NCBI GenBank assembly: GCA_029204225.1
Contig: MU832034.1
Coordinates: 1 to 64,000, forward strand
Length of the DNA: 64,000 nucleotides
Source: Diphasiastrum complanatum
Lineage: Eukaryota; Streptophyta; Lycopodiopsida; Lycopodiales; Lycopodiaceae
Direction of reading: 5' to 3'
The notes beneath the pieces are model-generated. The model saw nothing but the letters and a program-made list of their open reading frames with translations. It did no database searches and was not told where the DNA came from. The position numbers and the translations under genes were made by a program. The first letter of the stretch is position 1, and every line of letters begins with the position of its first letter. Shown here piece after piece: positions 45,520 through 55,440 of this stretch.

Positions 45520-46295
45520 CCCTCTCAAAGCATGATAGCTTTACGATCCCCAAATTGCTCCTTTGTCTCTCAAAGGGTCCTTTGTTTAGTGAAGATGTCA
45601 GCAACCATGTCTTTCGTTCCGATAAATGTAGTTTGCAACATCTTCTTTTCAATTAGATCCCTAATCAAGTGGTACTTGATCGCAATGTGTTTCATTCTAG
45701 AATGGAACACGAGATCTTTCGTCAAGTGTATTGCAGAGGTTGTCCATCTACAAGACCAGGGGCTCGTTCCTTGTTTTGCCCAATTCATCCAAGAACTGCC
45801 TTAGCCAGATTATCTCGCTGGACATCTTTGCTGCTGCAACATATTCTGCTTCACAGGATGACTGGGCTACAACGATCTGTTTCTTGCTGACCTAGAGAAC
45901 TGTTGCTCCTGATGCGATGGTGTATCCTCCCGAGATGCTTTTACAATCGTCCTTGAGAGATGCCCAGCTAGCATCGCTGTAGGAAAGTATCATGAAACCT
46001 GCACCACGACAATAACACAAGCCATAATCCCTCGTTAATTTAAGATATTGCAAAATGCGTTTTGCAATCTTCCAATGTGTCGAGCCTGGATTCGTGTAGA
46101 ATTGGCTCATCTTGAATACTGCATAAGCAATATTAGGACATGTGTTGTCAGCAAGGTACATCAGTGATCCTATCAGCTTCTTGTAAGGTGTGAGCTGCAA
46201 TTGTTCTCCCTCTTCCTCAATCTTTGGACAGTCGTCGCTTGTCAACATTGTCCCTGCGAGCATTGGAGTGTTCGCACCTTTGCAGTTCAGCATAC
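45520..46295 (-). pseudogene. Copia reverse transcriptase end and RNase H, family of element D
   Basis: From 46295 the frame reads CMLNCKGANTPMLAGTMLTS, YKKLIGSLMYLADNTCPNIA, GSTHWKIAKRILQYLK, then RNase H SYSDASWASLKDDCKSISGG. After stops and frameshifts it ends in IKYHLIRDLIEKK ... KDMVADIFTKQ near 45575. It matches the end of element D at 61098-61334. The upstream end at about 46295 joins an unrelated Gag-protease family, so this is a chimera. Confidence 0.85.
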
Positions 46296-46303
46296 AACAT
46301 GAA

Positions 46304-47023
46304 CTAGAGTAGGTGAATATGAGTATCAAACCTAATAAGTCCAGCCTTCTTGAGCTCATAACAAACCTCAATAAGCTCACCAATAAGACCTCCCTTGCAT
46401 TGAAGAAATTGCCTCTCGATTTGTTCCATGTAGTCTTCTCTAACCAACCTTTTGCCATCTCGATCATGAGTGATCAATTCACAATCATAGAATCCTTTGA
46501 GTTGATAAAGAGATGTGAGATCCATGCCTTGGATCTTCCCAAGAACAAATCTTCCATTGCTCTTTCCTTCATAAGACTCCCTCTTAATGATTGCATCATA
46601 AGAAGTAGAAACCTCAAAGACATTAGAAGCCATGAAAAAAATGATTAGTACCTTTGACATAAGGATGATTGAAGTACTCTCTTTCTTCAAACAAGAACTT
46701 CTATTCAATGTTTTAGGTAATGAATCATATGATAATGATTCCTCCTCACTATCATTCACAATGACATCATTCAAAGTACATCTTACTTTGAACTCTTCAC
46801 ATACTTCTCTTCTTCTTGACTTGTGACTATCTCCCTCACTAAGTCTCTTGATAGAACCATTTGATCTACTCTCTTTATGAAGACATGTGACTCCACTTGC
46901 TGGAAAAATGACTTTCTTGGACTCATCAAAAAAGAATGTAGAAGAACCACCTCCTTCATGCATGCACCTAGCAACATCTTTTGACATATGATCAAAGAAA
47001 TCATTAACAACAATCTTTTCCAA
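46304..47023 (-). CDS. Unrecognised ORF downstream of Gag-protease (239 aa)
   Basis: This open frame reads MEKIVVNDFFDHMSKDVARC through KKVIFPASGVTCLHKESRSN, SHKSRRREVCEEFKVRCTLN and FYDCELITHDRDGKRLVRED. It overlaps the end of the 46783-48339 frame in another frame and may be its continuation after a one-base shift near 47020. No integrase, reverse transcriptase or RNase H motif is visible. The sequence is charged and looks coding. It ends where D-family reverse transcriptase sequence begins. Possibly a non-autonomous element's extra ORF or an acquired sequence; function unknown. Confidence 0.45.
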   Translation of the reverse strand: MEKIVVNDFFDHMSKDVARCMHEGGGSSTFFFDESKKVIFPASGVTCLHKESRSNGSIKRLSEGDSHKSRRREVCEEFKVRCTLNDVIVNDSEEESLSYDSLPKTLNRSSCLKKESTSIILMSKVLIIFFMASNVFEVSTSYDAIIKRESYEGKSNGRFVLGKIQGMDLTSLYQLKGFYDCELITHDRDGKRLVREDYMEQIERQFLQCKGGLIGELIEVCYELKKAGLIRFDTHIHLL

Positions 47024-48339
47024 GAAGAACCTTCACCTCCATTGATGAAGTTAGCTCTTTCCTTACCTTTTGCATGCTTGCACTTGCCATGAAGAACCAT
47101 TGAAACACTATCATTATCCTCAAGACTAGCCAAGTTAGCACAAAGATGAACATCTCCAAGAAGCATATTAGATCTTGACCTAGATCTAGCATAAGGAAGC
47201 TTGTTAGACTTTGCATAAGATCCACCAATCTTATTGATGCTAAAAGGTAACTTTGGAAAGTTGAGACCAATCTCCTTTTCCATTCCATCCTTTTTGCTAG
47301 CCATAACAAAAGCATCAAGCTTGAAAAGTCTACCTTGTCTATTGCCCTTGGCAACCAAGATTTTTTCCTTTGTAATGAAACAAGCATCACCACCAAACTT
47401 TACCATGTATCCTTTCTCTATCATTTGACCAACACTTAGCAAATTCTTTGAAAGTGAAGGAATGTAAAGAACACCATCAAGTCTTGCTTTCCTATTATTA
47501 GAGAGACAAATAGGAATTGAACCAATACCTTCAATCACACACTCACCACCATTGGCCATGTGAATTGCTTTCTTGGCTCCATCATAAGTGACCAAAGAAG
47601 TAAAGAACTCCTTGTGACTAGTCATGTGTGAGCTAGCTCCACTATCAATCCACCATGAATCTTTGTCACCTTCACTTGATATTGGACTTGATGAACACAT
47701 CAAAAGAGAATCACCACCACCTAGACCCTCATCATTAGTAGTAAAGTTGATTTGCTTGCTACCTTCATCTCTTTGCTCCTTCAAACATTCATTTGCAAAA
47801 TGCCCTTTGATTCCACAATAAAAGCATTTCAACTTAGACTTATCTTTCTTATTACCAAAAGAGGAACTATCACCTTGATCTTGCCCTTTAGACCACTTGC
47901 CTTTGCCTTTGCCCTTGAACTTGCCTTTGATGAACATAGCATCCTCTTCATAATGAGATGTCGATGTAGATCCACCTCCTCTTGATTGAAGCCTATAATC
48001 CTCATTCACCAAGATCTCTTGCAAATCCACAATACTTGGCAAAGTCTTTTGAATAGCAAAACTTTGAACAAGATTAGCATGATCATCCAACAAGCCATTA
48101 AGTATAACTTGAACAAGCTCTACCTCCTTAATGCTTTCATCAATACATGCTAACTCATCATTGAATGCCTTAACCCTCAAAACAAAAGCATGAGTACTCT
48201 CCTCCTTCTTTTGCAAACTTTGAAAGATTTGCCTCCTAAGAGTAAGCACTCTTGATGTAGACTTGGATTCATAAAGCTTCCCAAGCCTCCAAAGATGATG
48301 TGCACTTACCAACTTCTTTGAGAAGTTCATTGGTAGCAT
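46783..48339 (-). CDS. Copia Gag-protease ORF with unknown C-terminal extension (518 aa open frame)
   Basis: The Gag begins out of frame at 48547 (MATSGGFMLESNDRLTSINY) with a shift near 48290, then is open for 518 codons. Features in order: LRRQIFQSLQKKEESTHAFV and VILNGLLDDHANLVQSFAI (Gag), a Gly/Lys-rich linker GKFKGKGKGKWSKG, zinc knuckle CFYCGIKGHFANEC (CX2CX4HX4C complete), protease SWWIDSGASSHMTSHKEFF with intact DSGA, and VLYIPSLSKNLLSVGQMIEK. After KLDAFVMASKKDG, where copia polyproteins normally enter integrase (LWH..GH), it instead continues about 150 residues without known motifs. The long open frame in such debris suggests relatively recent activity. Confidence 0.75.
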   Translation of the reverse strand: MLPMNFSKKLVSAHHLWRLGKLYESKSTSRVLTLRRQIFQSLQKKEESTHAFVLRVKAFNDELACIDESIKEVELVQVILNGLLDDHANLVQSFAIQKTLPSIVDLQEILVNEDYRLQSRGGGSTSTSHYEEDAMFIKGKFKGKGKGKWSKGQDQGDSSSFGNKKDKSKLKCFYCGIKGHFANECLKEQRDEGSKQINFTTNDEGLGGGDSLLMCSSSPISSEGDKDSWWIDSGASSHMTSHKEFFTSLVTYDGAKKAIHMANGGECVIEGIGSIPICLSNNRKARLDGVLYIPSLSKNLLSVGQMIEKGYMVKFGGDACFITKEKILVAKGNRQGRLFKLDAFVMASKKDGMEKEIGLNFPKLPFSINKIGGSYAKSNKLPYARSRSRSNMLLGDVHLCANLASLEDNDSVSMVLHGKCKHAKGKERANFINGGEGSSWKRLLLMISLIICQKMLLGACMKEVVLLHSFLMSPRKSFFQQVESHVFIKRVDQMVLSRDLVREIVTSQEEEKYVKSSK

Positions 48340-48547
48340 TCATCTTGATCAAGTGTAGAGATTTCTTTGCTCTCTTGTCATACCTCACTTGATCTTGTTG
48401 AGTTGCTGGTCTCTCCTCCAAACCTACAACAATCTGCATCAACTCATTCATCTCCAATAAGGACTCCATCCTCACCTTCCAAGTAGAATAGTTGATTGAG
48501 GTAAGCCTATCATTGCTCTCCAACATAAATCCACCACTTGTAGCCAT

Positions 48548-49262
48548 GTTGAAGTGACCTGATCTTCTCTTTCAACCTGTTCCAATGCACAAAGCACTCT
48601 CTTGAATGTCATCAAGAAGAAATCACAAAGATATGGAACCTCTCAAATCTCTTCTAGCACTTCTAACTAGAAAATCAACACATAGAATAGTGAAATCTTG
48701 ATCAACCTATGATCTATCCTCAATCTAATGATTCTTTCCACTTCCTAAGATTGAAACACACTCAAATGAAGTTCAGTAACCTCACAAACTAGAGATCCAA
48801 TCAAAATTAGGGTTTTGACAAAATCACAAAAAATCGAATATCTCAAATTCTACATGCAATTTCTAGAAACTTGGTATATCTTCTTGTAGACTCCAATGAG
48901 ACCTTCCTAATGCACCAAAAATCATCTAATTTTAGTAAGCCAAGTGTGAAATCAGAACTCACAAGATTGCAAGATAACACCAAGATAGTACACCAATGAG
49001 TAGTAGAACCCAAAGAGAACCATGTATAATGATGAAATGAGAGATAGAAGAGAGAAGATGTGTCTCTCCACGAGTTACATCCTTTTATAGAGTTTCCAAA
49101 CCCTATTTGGCCACTTGGCTTTCCTTCCAAAATGTAAACCCTACTATTTTTGGGTCTAGATTCAATGTACCATATAACCTCAAAAAGTTTATCTCTAAGT
49201 CTAAAATGAGTTTTGGCCTCTTATTGACAATTTACCAAAATGTGACTAAACTAGACTAAACT
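48548..49262 (-). mobile_element. Leader and partial 5' LTR of the Gag-protease element
   Basis: It aligns with 51731-52735 of the second copy, but the segment corresponding to about 52155-52575, which contains the primer-binding site and LTR edge in that copy, is deleted. Non-coding. Confidence 0.6.
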
Positions 49263-49264
49263 AG

Positions 49265-49577
49265 TTGAAATCTCTCACAGTTACGTCTCTCACATCATAT
49301 AGTGAGTTCAGGATGTCCCAAACTTCTTTTGAACTTTCACCTATGTTTCCAATCTGTGTATCTGATATATTGAGGATAATAAGCGCGAAAGCTTCACCAT
49401 CCTTTAATGTCCACTATGAGTCTTCTGTGTCATCTTCAGATTTTACTTTTGTACATGTAACAACATCCCGTAACTCGTTGGCGATTAGCAAGGCCTTCAT
49501 CTTAAATTTCCACAAACGGTAATTGGATCCATTCAGCTTGTCTGCGATAAGACCAGCTTTACTTTGAGAATCCATCT
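49265..49577 (-). pseudogene. Copia element E Gag N-terminal fragment
   Basis: The start at 49577 reads MDSQSKAGLIADKLNGSNYR, LWKFKMKALLIANELRDVV and ALIILNISDTQIGNIGESSK, with a stop near 49419. It is cut at 49265 where the leader of the Gag-protease element begins. Another UBN2-type Gag, distinct from those of A/B and of the Gag-protease family. Confidence 0.8.
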
Positions 49578-49768
49578 GGAACTTAGTCTGTCGATTTTAT
49601 CAATGATGCTAAGATGTAGAGACGCCAACAATAGGAAATCAATTCTCTAATACTGAACGGTTGAAAGAAATTGAAGAGTTTGATATCAATTTGATATCGT
49701 GAAAGATATCATGTATTAGAGCTTTCGCTCTGATATCGAAATAGTATTAGGCCCTGATAGAGATCACT

Positions 49769-49780
49769 GCTCTGATACTA
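49769..49780 (-). promoter_or_regulatory. Primer-binding site of element E
   Basis: On the minus strand TAGTATCAGAGC, one mismatch from the initiator Met-tRNA site, directly next to the LTR end. Confidence 0.75.
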
Positions 49781-50940
49781 TGTCGAAAATAGGTAGATAA
49801 TGGAATGCAAAAACTTCTTACTTCCAATGCATGACTACACCTATCAAAAATTGAACAAAGCAATAGTGATGAAAATCACATCCAATCTTTAGCAACTAAC
49901 TTTTGCTAGATACTAAGTGATTACGTTAAAGTATTGAATTCTCAAACAATTTCTATCAGTTACAAAAGCAATATAGAGATGCATGCATTCTGACATATAC
50001 TAGACGCAATAAGAAATAGTATTGATTCTAAAAAACAAAATCAGATGCTAATGAGTGCAAAACAATAGCGGATAGAAATTGCGCACTCTAAGCTATCTCT
50101 GAGTAACTAAAAAAAGTTTGATAATAAGCATCTCTGCTGATAAGCAGTAGCACAATAGCAACTCTAAAATCAATCTCTAAAAGACTAAGCTAGAATGCTC
50201 AAGAGAGTTCAAGCTTGAAAGTTTGATAGAGAGTTAACTACAATACTTTCTGATTGTGAATGAACTGCTTGATGAGAGCATAGGAAGTGTCGTGTAATAA
50301 CACTCAACTTCTTCACAATTCACAATGTTGATTCGTTACTGAAAAGAGATGTGTGAACAGCTCAATTATACTAAGTAATTAGGTCGTCAAATGCGATTGT
50401 CAGTTGGTTGGTGTCCGCTGGCATTCATCCAGTTCCTTCTCAGAAATTGATTGCTGATAAGCGGTGAAAATTGGTCGTAAACAGTCTGTCTGCATAAATG
50501 AACTAAATCTATTACTCTGCAAAAATGGACTAAAACTGTCACAGACAATAGTGTTGCAAAAAAGCGACAGTGTCGGCTTTTTGTGAAAAAGTGACAGTGT
50601 CTTAAAATCCCATTTTCTTAATATTGGGGTAGCTCCACAATTTGCCAGAGTCATTTCCTTAACATTTGAGGCACTTTGAAAAATGCAAAAAATGCGACTC
50701 TGCAATTTTACTCGCAAATCCTGATAGGCGAAAAATGCGAAAAAGACGACACTGCAATTTTACACATAATTTTAGACAGACGACATTGTTTGGATTGTAG
50801 AGAGAGAAAATGCGACACTGTTGTCAAACTCCATGTATTTCCGTAGACTGTGTAAAAACACTTGTAGTTCTACAGTGGATAAACAATGGATGAGGATTAA
50901 AACTGATTAGTCGATTAGTAAGAAGGAGAATAATCCAACA
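49781..50940 (-). mobile_element. Copia element E 5' LTR (1160 bp)
   Basis: On the minus strand it starts TGTTGGATTATTCTCC at 50940 and ends TTTTCGACA at 49781, immediately before the primer-binding site. It contains repeated TTTTCGCATTTTTCG-like and GTGTCG motifs. Its start lies exactly where the gag of element F is interrupted. Confidence 0.75.
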
Positions 50941-51730
50941 TCTTTATCTCTAAGCTTTTTCAAACATTCATTTGCAAAATGCTCTTTGATTCCACAATTG
51001 AAGCATTTCAACTTAGACTTATCTTTATTTTTGCCAAAAGAGGAAGTCTCACCTTGATCTTGACCTTAAGACCACTTGCCTTTGCCCTTAAACTTGCCTT
51101 TGATGAACATAGCATCCTCTTCATAATGAGATGTCGATGTAGATCCACCTCCTCTTGATTGAAGTCTAAACTCCTCATTCACCAAGATCTCTTGCAAAAT
51201 CACAATACTTGGGAAAGTTTTTTGAATGACAAAACTTTGAACAAGATTAGCATGATCATCCAACAAGCCATTAAGTATAACTTGAACAAGTTCTACCTCC
51301 TTAATGCTTTCATCAATACATGCTAACTCATCATTAAATGCTTTAACCCTCAAAACAAAAGCATGAATACTCTCTTCCTTCTTTTGAAAACTTTGAAAGA
51401 TTTGCCTCCTAAGAGTAAGCACTCTTGATGTAGACTTGGATTCATAAAGCTTCTTCAAAGCTTTCCAAGCCTCCAAAGATGATGTGCACTTACCAATCTC
51501 CTTGAGAAGCTCATTGGTAACATTCATCTTAATCATGTGTAGAGCCTTTTGGCCCTGTTATCATACCTCATTTGATCTTGTTGAGTTGCTGGTCTCTCCT
51601 CCAAACTTGCAACAATCTCTATCAACTCATTTATCTCCAATAAGGACTCCATCCTCACCTTCCAAGTAGAATAGTTGATTGAGGTAAGCCTATCATTTCC
51701 TTCTAACATGACTCCACCACTTGTAGTCAT
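50941..51730 (-). pseudogene. Gag fragment of element F (second copy of the Gag-protease family)
   Basis: The ATG at 51730 reads MTTSGGVMLEGNDRLTSINY. It aligns closely with 47740-48547 through KALKKLYESKSTSRVLTLRR, VILNGLLDDHANLVQSFVIQ and GKFKGKGKWS, to the zinc knuckle CFNCGIKEHFANEC near 50990. A stop at 51066 and frameshifts near 51540 break it. It ends abruptly at 50941 against the LTR of element E. Confidence 0.85.
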
Positions 51731-52735
51731 GTTGCAATGACCTGATCTTCTTCTTTCAACTTGTTCCAATGCGCAAAGCACTCTCTTTAATGTCAACAAA
51801 TGAACTCAAGAAGAACTCACAAAGATATGGAACCTCTCAAATCTCTTCTAGCACTTCTAACTAGAAAATCAACACATAGAATAATGAAATCTTGATCAAC
51901 CTATGATGTATCCTCAATCTAATGATTCTTGCCACTTCATAAAATTGAAACACACTCAAATGAAGTTCAGTAACCTCACAAACTAGAGATCCAATCAAAA
52001 TTAGAGTTTTGACAAAATCACAAAAAATTGAATATCTCAAATTCTACATGCAATTTTTAAAAACTTGATATATCTTCTTGTAGCCTCCAATGAGACCTTC
52101 CCAATGCAACAAAAATTGGCTAATTTCATTAAACCAAGTGTGAAATCGGAATTGATCAAGTATATAAACATATATTGAGTTTTGACCTACAAAAGGTCAA
52201 TTCTACATATGCAAAAATGGAGATTTTTGAGTAGAAATCAATCTAGCATGCTCTAGCATTGGTAACTCCTCCAAATCTTTGATAAATGTGGTTGATCCTT
52301 TCATAATCTGAAACACAAGAGCTCTGATACCATGTGAAGGATTTCAGATCATTCAAGATCCAATCCATGTCCCTGATCTTTGGTTACAATAAGGAGCAGA
52401 CCAACAATCTTGACAATGTAGAAAAATCAGCATCTACATACAAAATGAGATGGAAACTCTAAGAGATAATGATCAAACATGAACCAAAACATAAAATATG
52501 GTTGTTGTCCATAAAATTACAGTACCCTACTATATTTTAAACATGGGAAACCAAAAATAACAAAATATGAGCATTCTACACACAAGATTGCAAGATATCA
52601 TCAAGAGAGTGCACCAATTAGTAATAGGACCCAAAGAGAACCATGTATAAGCATGAAATGAGCGAGAAGAGAGGATATGTGTCTCTCACGAGTTTCCTCC
52701 TTTTATAACAGTTCCAAACCCTATTGGCCACTATT
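51731..52735 (-). mobile_element. Leader, primer-binding site and partial 5' LTR of element F
   Basis: The primer-binding site TGGTATCAGAGC (minus strand) is at 52321-52332. The LTR ends CCTTCACA at 52333 and extends upstream to about 52730, where a plus-strand copia fragment cuts it. The leader of about 590 bp is shared with 48548-49262. Confidence 0.7.
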
Positions 52736-53568
52736 TCAAATTCGATCCAGCAAACTGATTTTTATCAGTCAACAAAGATATCTAACCAACGTGCTGGAAA
52801 AGTATGGAATGGCAAACTGCAAACCAAGTCACTTTTCACTCGACCCTAGACTAAAGTTATCAAAGAAACAATCTCCTCAAATCGACTTAGAAAAAGAAAA
52901 AATGAACCGATATGTGTTTCACTCCATTATCGGCTCTACACAAGACCATAACTTGCATATTTGATCAATTCACTCAACCAGTTTCTATCGAATCTAGGTC
53001 TAGCCCATTGGAAAGCACTCACAAAGGTCATGATGTACGTCCAAGCAACCAAGAATCTCAGCATCTGTTATGGAGGCAGCCAATCTACAAATATTCTCGA
53101 AGGCTACACAGATGCAGATTGGGCAGGAGATATCGATACCAGAAGGTCGACTTCTGTATTTGTATTTTTATACAATCAAGGCCCAATTTCTTGGAACAGC
53201 TGAAAGCAGACCTCAATGGCATTGTCATCAACCTAATCAGAATATATTGCTACCACAAAGGCTATCAAGGAGGAAATTGGCTAAGGCACCTACTAGTAGA
53301 AATTGATCTTGCACAATCACATCCAATGACCATTTTCTATGACAACCAAAGTACCATAGCTCTCTCTCTCAATCCGAGATTTCATTCTCGAAGCAAGCAT
53401 ATCGAAATCAGGTATCACTATTTAAGAGAGAAAGTGCAAAGCAAAGAAGTATCATTAGTCTACTGCAGGATAGAATTAATGGCGGCAGATTACTTCACGA
53501 AGGCTTTATCTAAAGAGCAACATCTTAGATTCAAGGACATGTTAAATCTAAAGATCAAAGCTTTATAG
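52736..53568 (+). pseudogene. Copia element G reverse transcriptase end and RNase H
   Basis: It encodes IFISQQRYLTNVLEKYGMAN, CKPSHFSLDPRLKLSKK and FHSIIGS. A deletion removes the usual LMYA..TRPD segment, and the frame continues as HWKALTKVMMYVQATKN, YTDADWAGDIDTRRST, then DNQSTIALSLNPRFHSRSKH and ELMAADYFTKAL. Several frameshifts and a stop at 53203 are present. The end, KDMLNLKIKAL, is followed by the polypurine tract AAGGGGGAG. Confidence 0.85.
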
Positions 53569-53587
53569 GATCCACATTAAGGGGGAG

Positions 53588-54365
53588 TGTTGGAATTTGA
53601 TGCTCAGCCTCAAATCCATTCATTAATGAGCATTTTGAAAGTTGTACCAAAAACCCAAAAAAAGAAGGCTCGAATTTTGAGCAGAAGATTGAAAAATTCA
53701 AGATCAATTTTTTAAAATTACCTTTTTTTTTTAATCGTTCTTGATGGGATTAAGTGAACCAGAAATAAAAAGAGAAAGATATGTAAAAAGGAAAAAATGT
53801 CAAAGAAATGAGATGGCTGATAATCAATCGGATCAAATGCAATTGCAAGAGTTTCATATTTATCTAAGTAATAGGTAGGTGCAAGGAAAAGTGTGAGTAA
53901 TTACAACTTTACTCGATGAGTAGTTTGTTGACAAGAGATTATTTCTGGTATGTTCCTATGTTGGAATTTGATGCTCAATCTCAAATCCATTCATTAATGA
54001 GCATCTTGAAAGTTGTACAAAAAAACCCAAAAAAAGAAGGCTCAAATTTTGAGCAAAAGATCCAAAAATACAGGATCGAATTTTCTAAGATTTTTTGATA
54101 CTGGATCAACTCGGAAAATCAATAATTTTTTGAGTTAGTGTATATTTTCGAGTCATTCTACATTTTTTGATACATTGTAAATTCCGATACTGTCGGTTAG
54201 AAATTTGATACGCGTTAACAGTCTGCCTACTTGTACATTCAAAAGCGATTGTAATAAATGAGGCATATAGCATTTAATGCTACTTAGATATTTAGTAAGT
54301 AGAAGATATTTTGTCATAGACAAATAAATTGTGGATCGGAAGTTAGTCAAGACTTAATTTTCATC
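53588..54365 (+). mobile_element. Two LTR heads of element G in direct orientation
   Basis: TGTTGGAATTTGATGCTCAG starts at 53588, directly after the polypurine tract. Nearly the same 115 bp starts again at 53959 (TGTTGGAATTTGATGCTCAA). Downstream of the first 115 bp the two differ, so the first copy is probably a 3' LTR interrupted or replaced, and the second another LTR. Right end not resolved. Confidence 0.6.
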
Positions 54366-54885
54366 AAAAATCTTCTTCTGTAGGCTCAAGATTGTAACAG
54401 GCCTACCAAATTTGGATGACAAAGAAGAGTCTGGTTGCAAGGGATGCGTACTAGACAAGTTACAGAAGGAGAAGTTCAACAAAAAAGGGACAACAAGGGC
54501 AAAATAGGTGTTTGAGTTAGTGCACTCAGATGTATGTGGGCCAATGAAGGTAATGCCCATAGGTGGAGCTTTTTATTTTTTGACCTTCATTGATGATTAC
54601 TCATGAAATACTTGGAACTACACGATTGGAGAGAAGTCTACCACATTTGGATGTTTCAAGAGCTCAAAGCATTAGTGGAAAAGCAATCAGGTGCTAATAT
54701 TAAGGTATTTAAATCTTATCATTGTGGTGAGTATTGATCACAAGTTTGAATTTTGCAAGGAGCATGGCATTAAGTAGTAGTTTGCACAGGTTGATACACT
54801 TCAACAAAACGGAGTAGCTGAGAAAGAATTGTAGCATTGTCAAGGCTGCTAGGGTGATGATGACACATTAAGAAATGCCAACATG
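54366..54885 (+). pseudogene. Copia integrase core fragment
   Basis: GLPNLDDKEESGCKGCVLDK, then [20 protein letters not shown] with the first catalytic Asp, and [11 protein letters not shown]. After stops it decays, with QQNGVAEKE recognisable near 54800. It belongs to a family different from B and D and stands alone. Confidence 0.75.
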
Positions 54886-54899
54886 CAAAAAATGAGACT

Positions 54900-55440
54900 A
54901 AGTTATCTTTGGGCATGTAGTGGGTTTCTTTCCTAGCCTATCCTCAACCCAAGATCCAAGCAATCTAGCATCAAGGAGATGAAGTAGTTGTCACGCGTAG
55001 GTTCGTTCCCATGAGAGCGATAGCATATCTCAGATTATAGCATGAATGGAAGATCTACATCTAACTCTAACATCCATTAACCCTAACCATTTAACACTAC
55101 AATCATTAACACTACGATCCACAACGAAAATAGCTTACTCTTTCTCTCTCTCCCTTTCTCTCTCACAAAAAGAATTAAAAATAACAGTCCCAATTAACAT
55201 TCAAATACAACAATTAGCAAAATTCAACAAAAGCATGAGAGACAGAGGAAAAGAGTTAGAGAGCAAGGACATTCACAAGTCCATTCCATAAGAGTACCAA
55301 TCTGCTTGTATTGAAATGAAGATTTGAACATGATTTCCAAACTCAAGTTTGGCACTATTTATAGTAGAGAGGAGGACCTTGGCCTCAAAATCCTATTGGC
55401 CCATTTCTACCTCCTTAACTATTCAAACTTAAAAAAGAGT
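54900..55440. other. Intergenic, contains a short (CT)n tract
   Basis: No supported gene. A CT-rich tract lies at about 55140-55165. The frame at 55046-55291 is low complexity. Confidence 0.4.
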
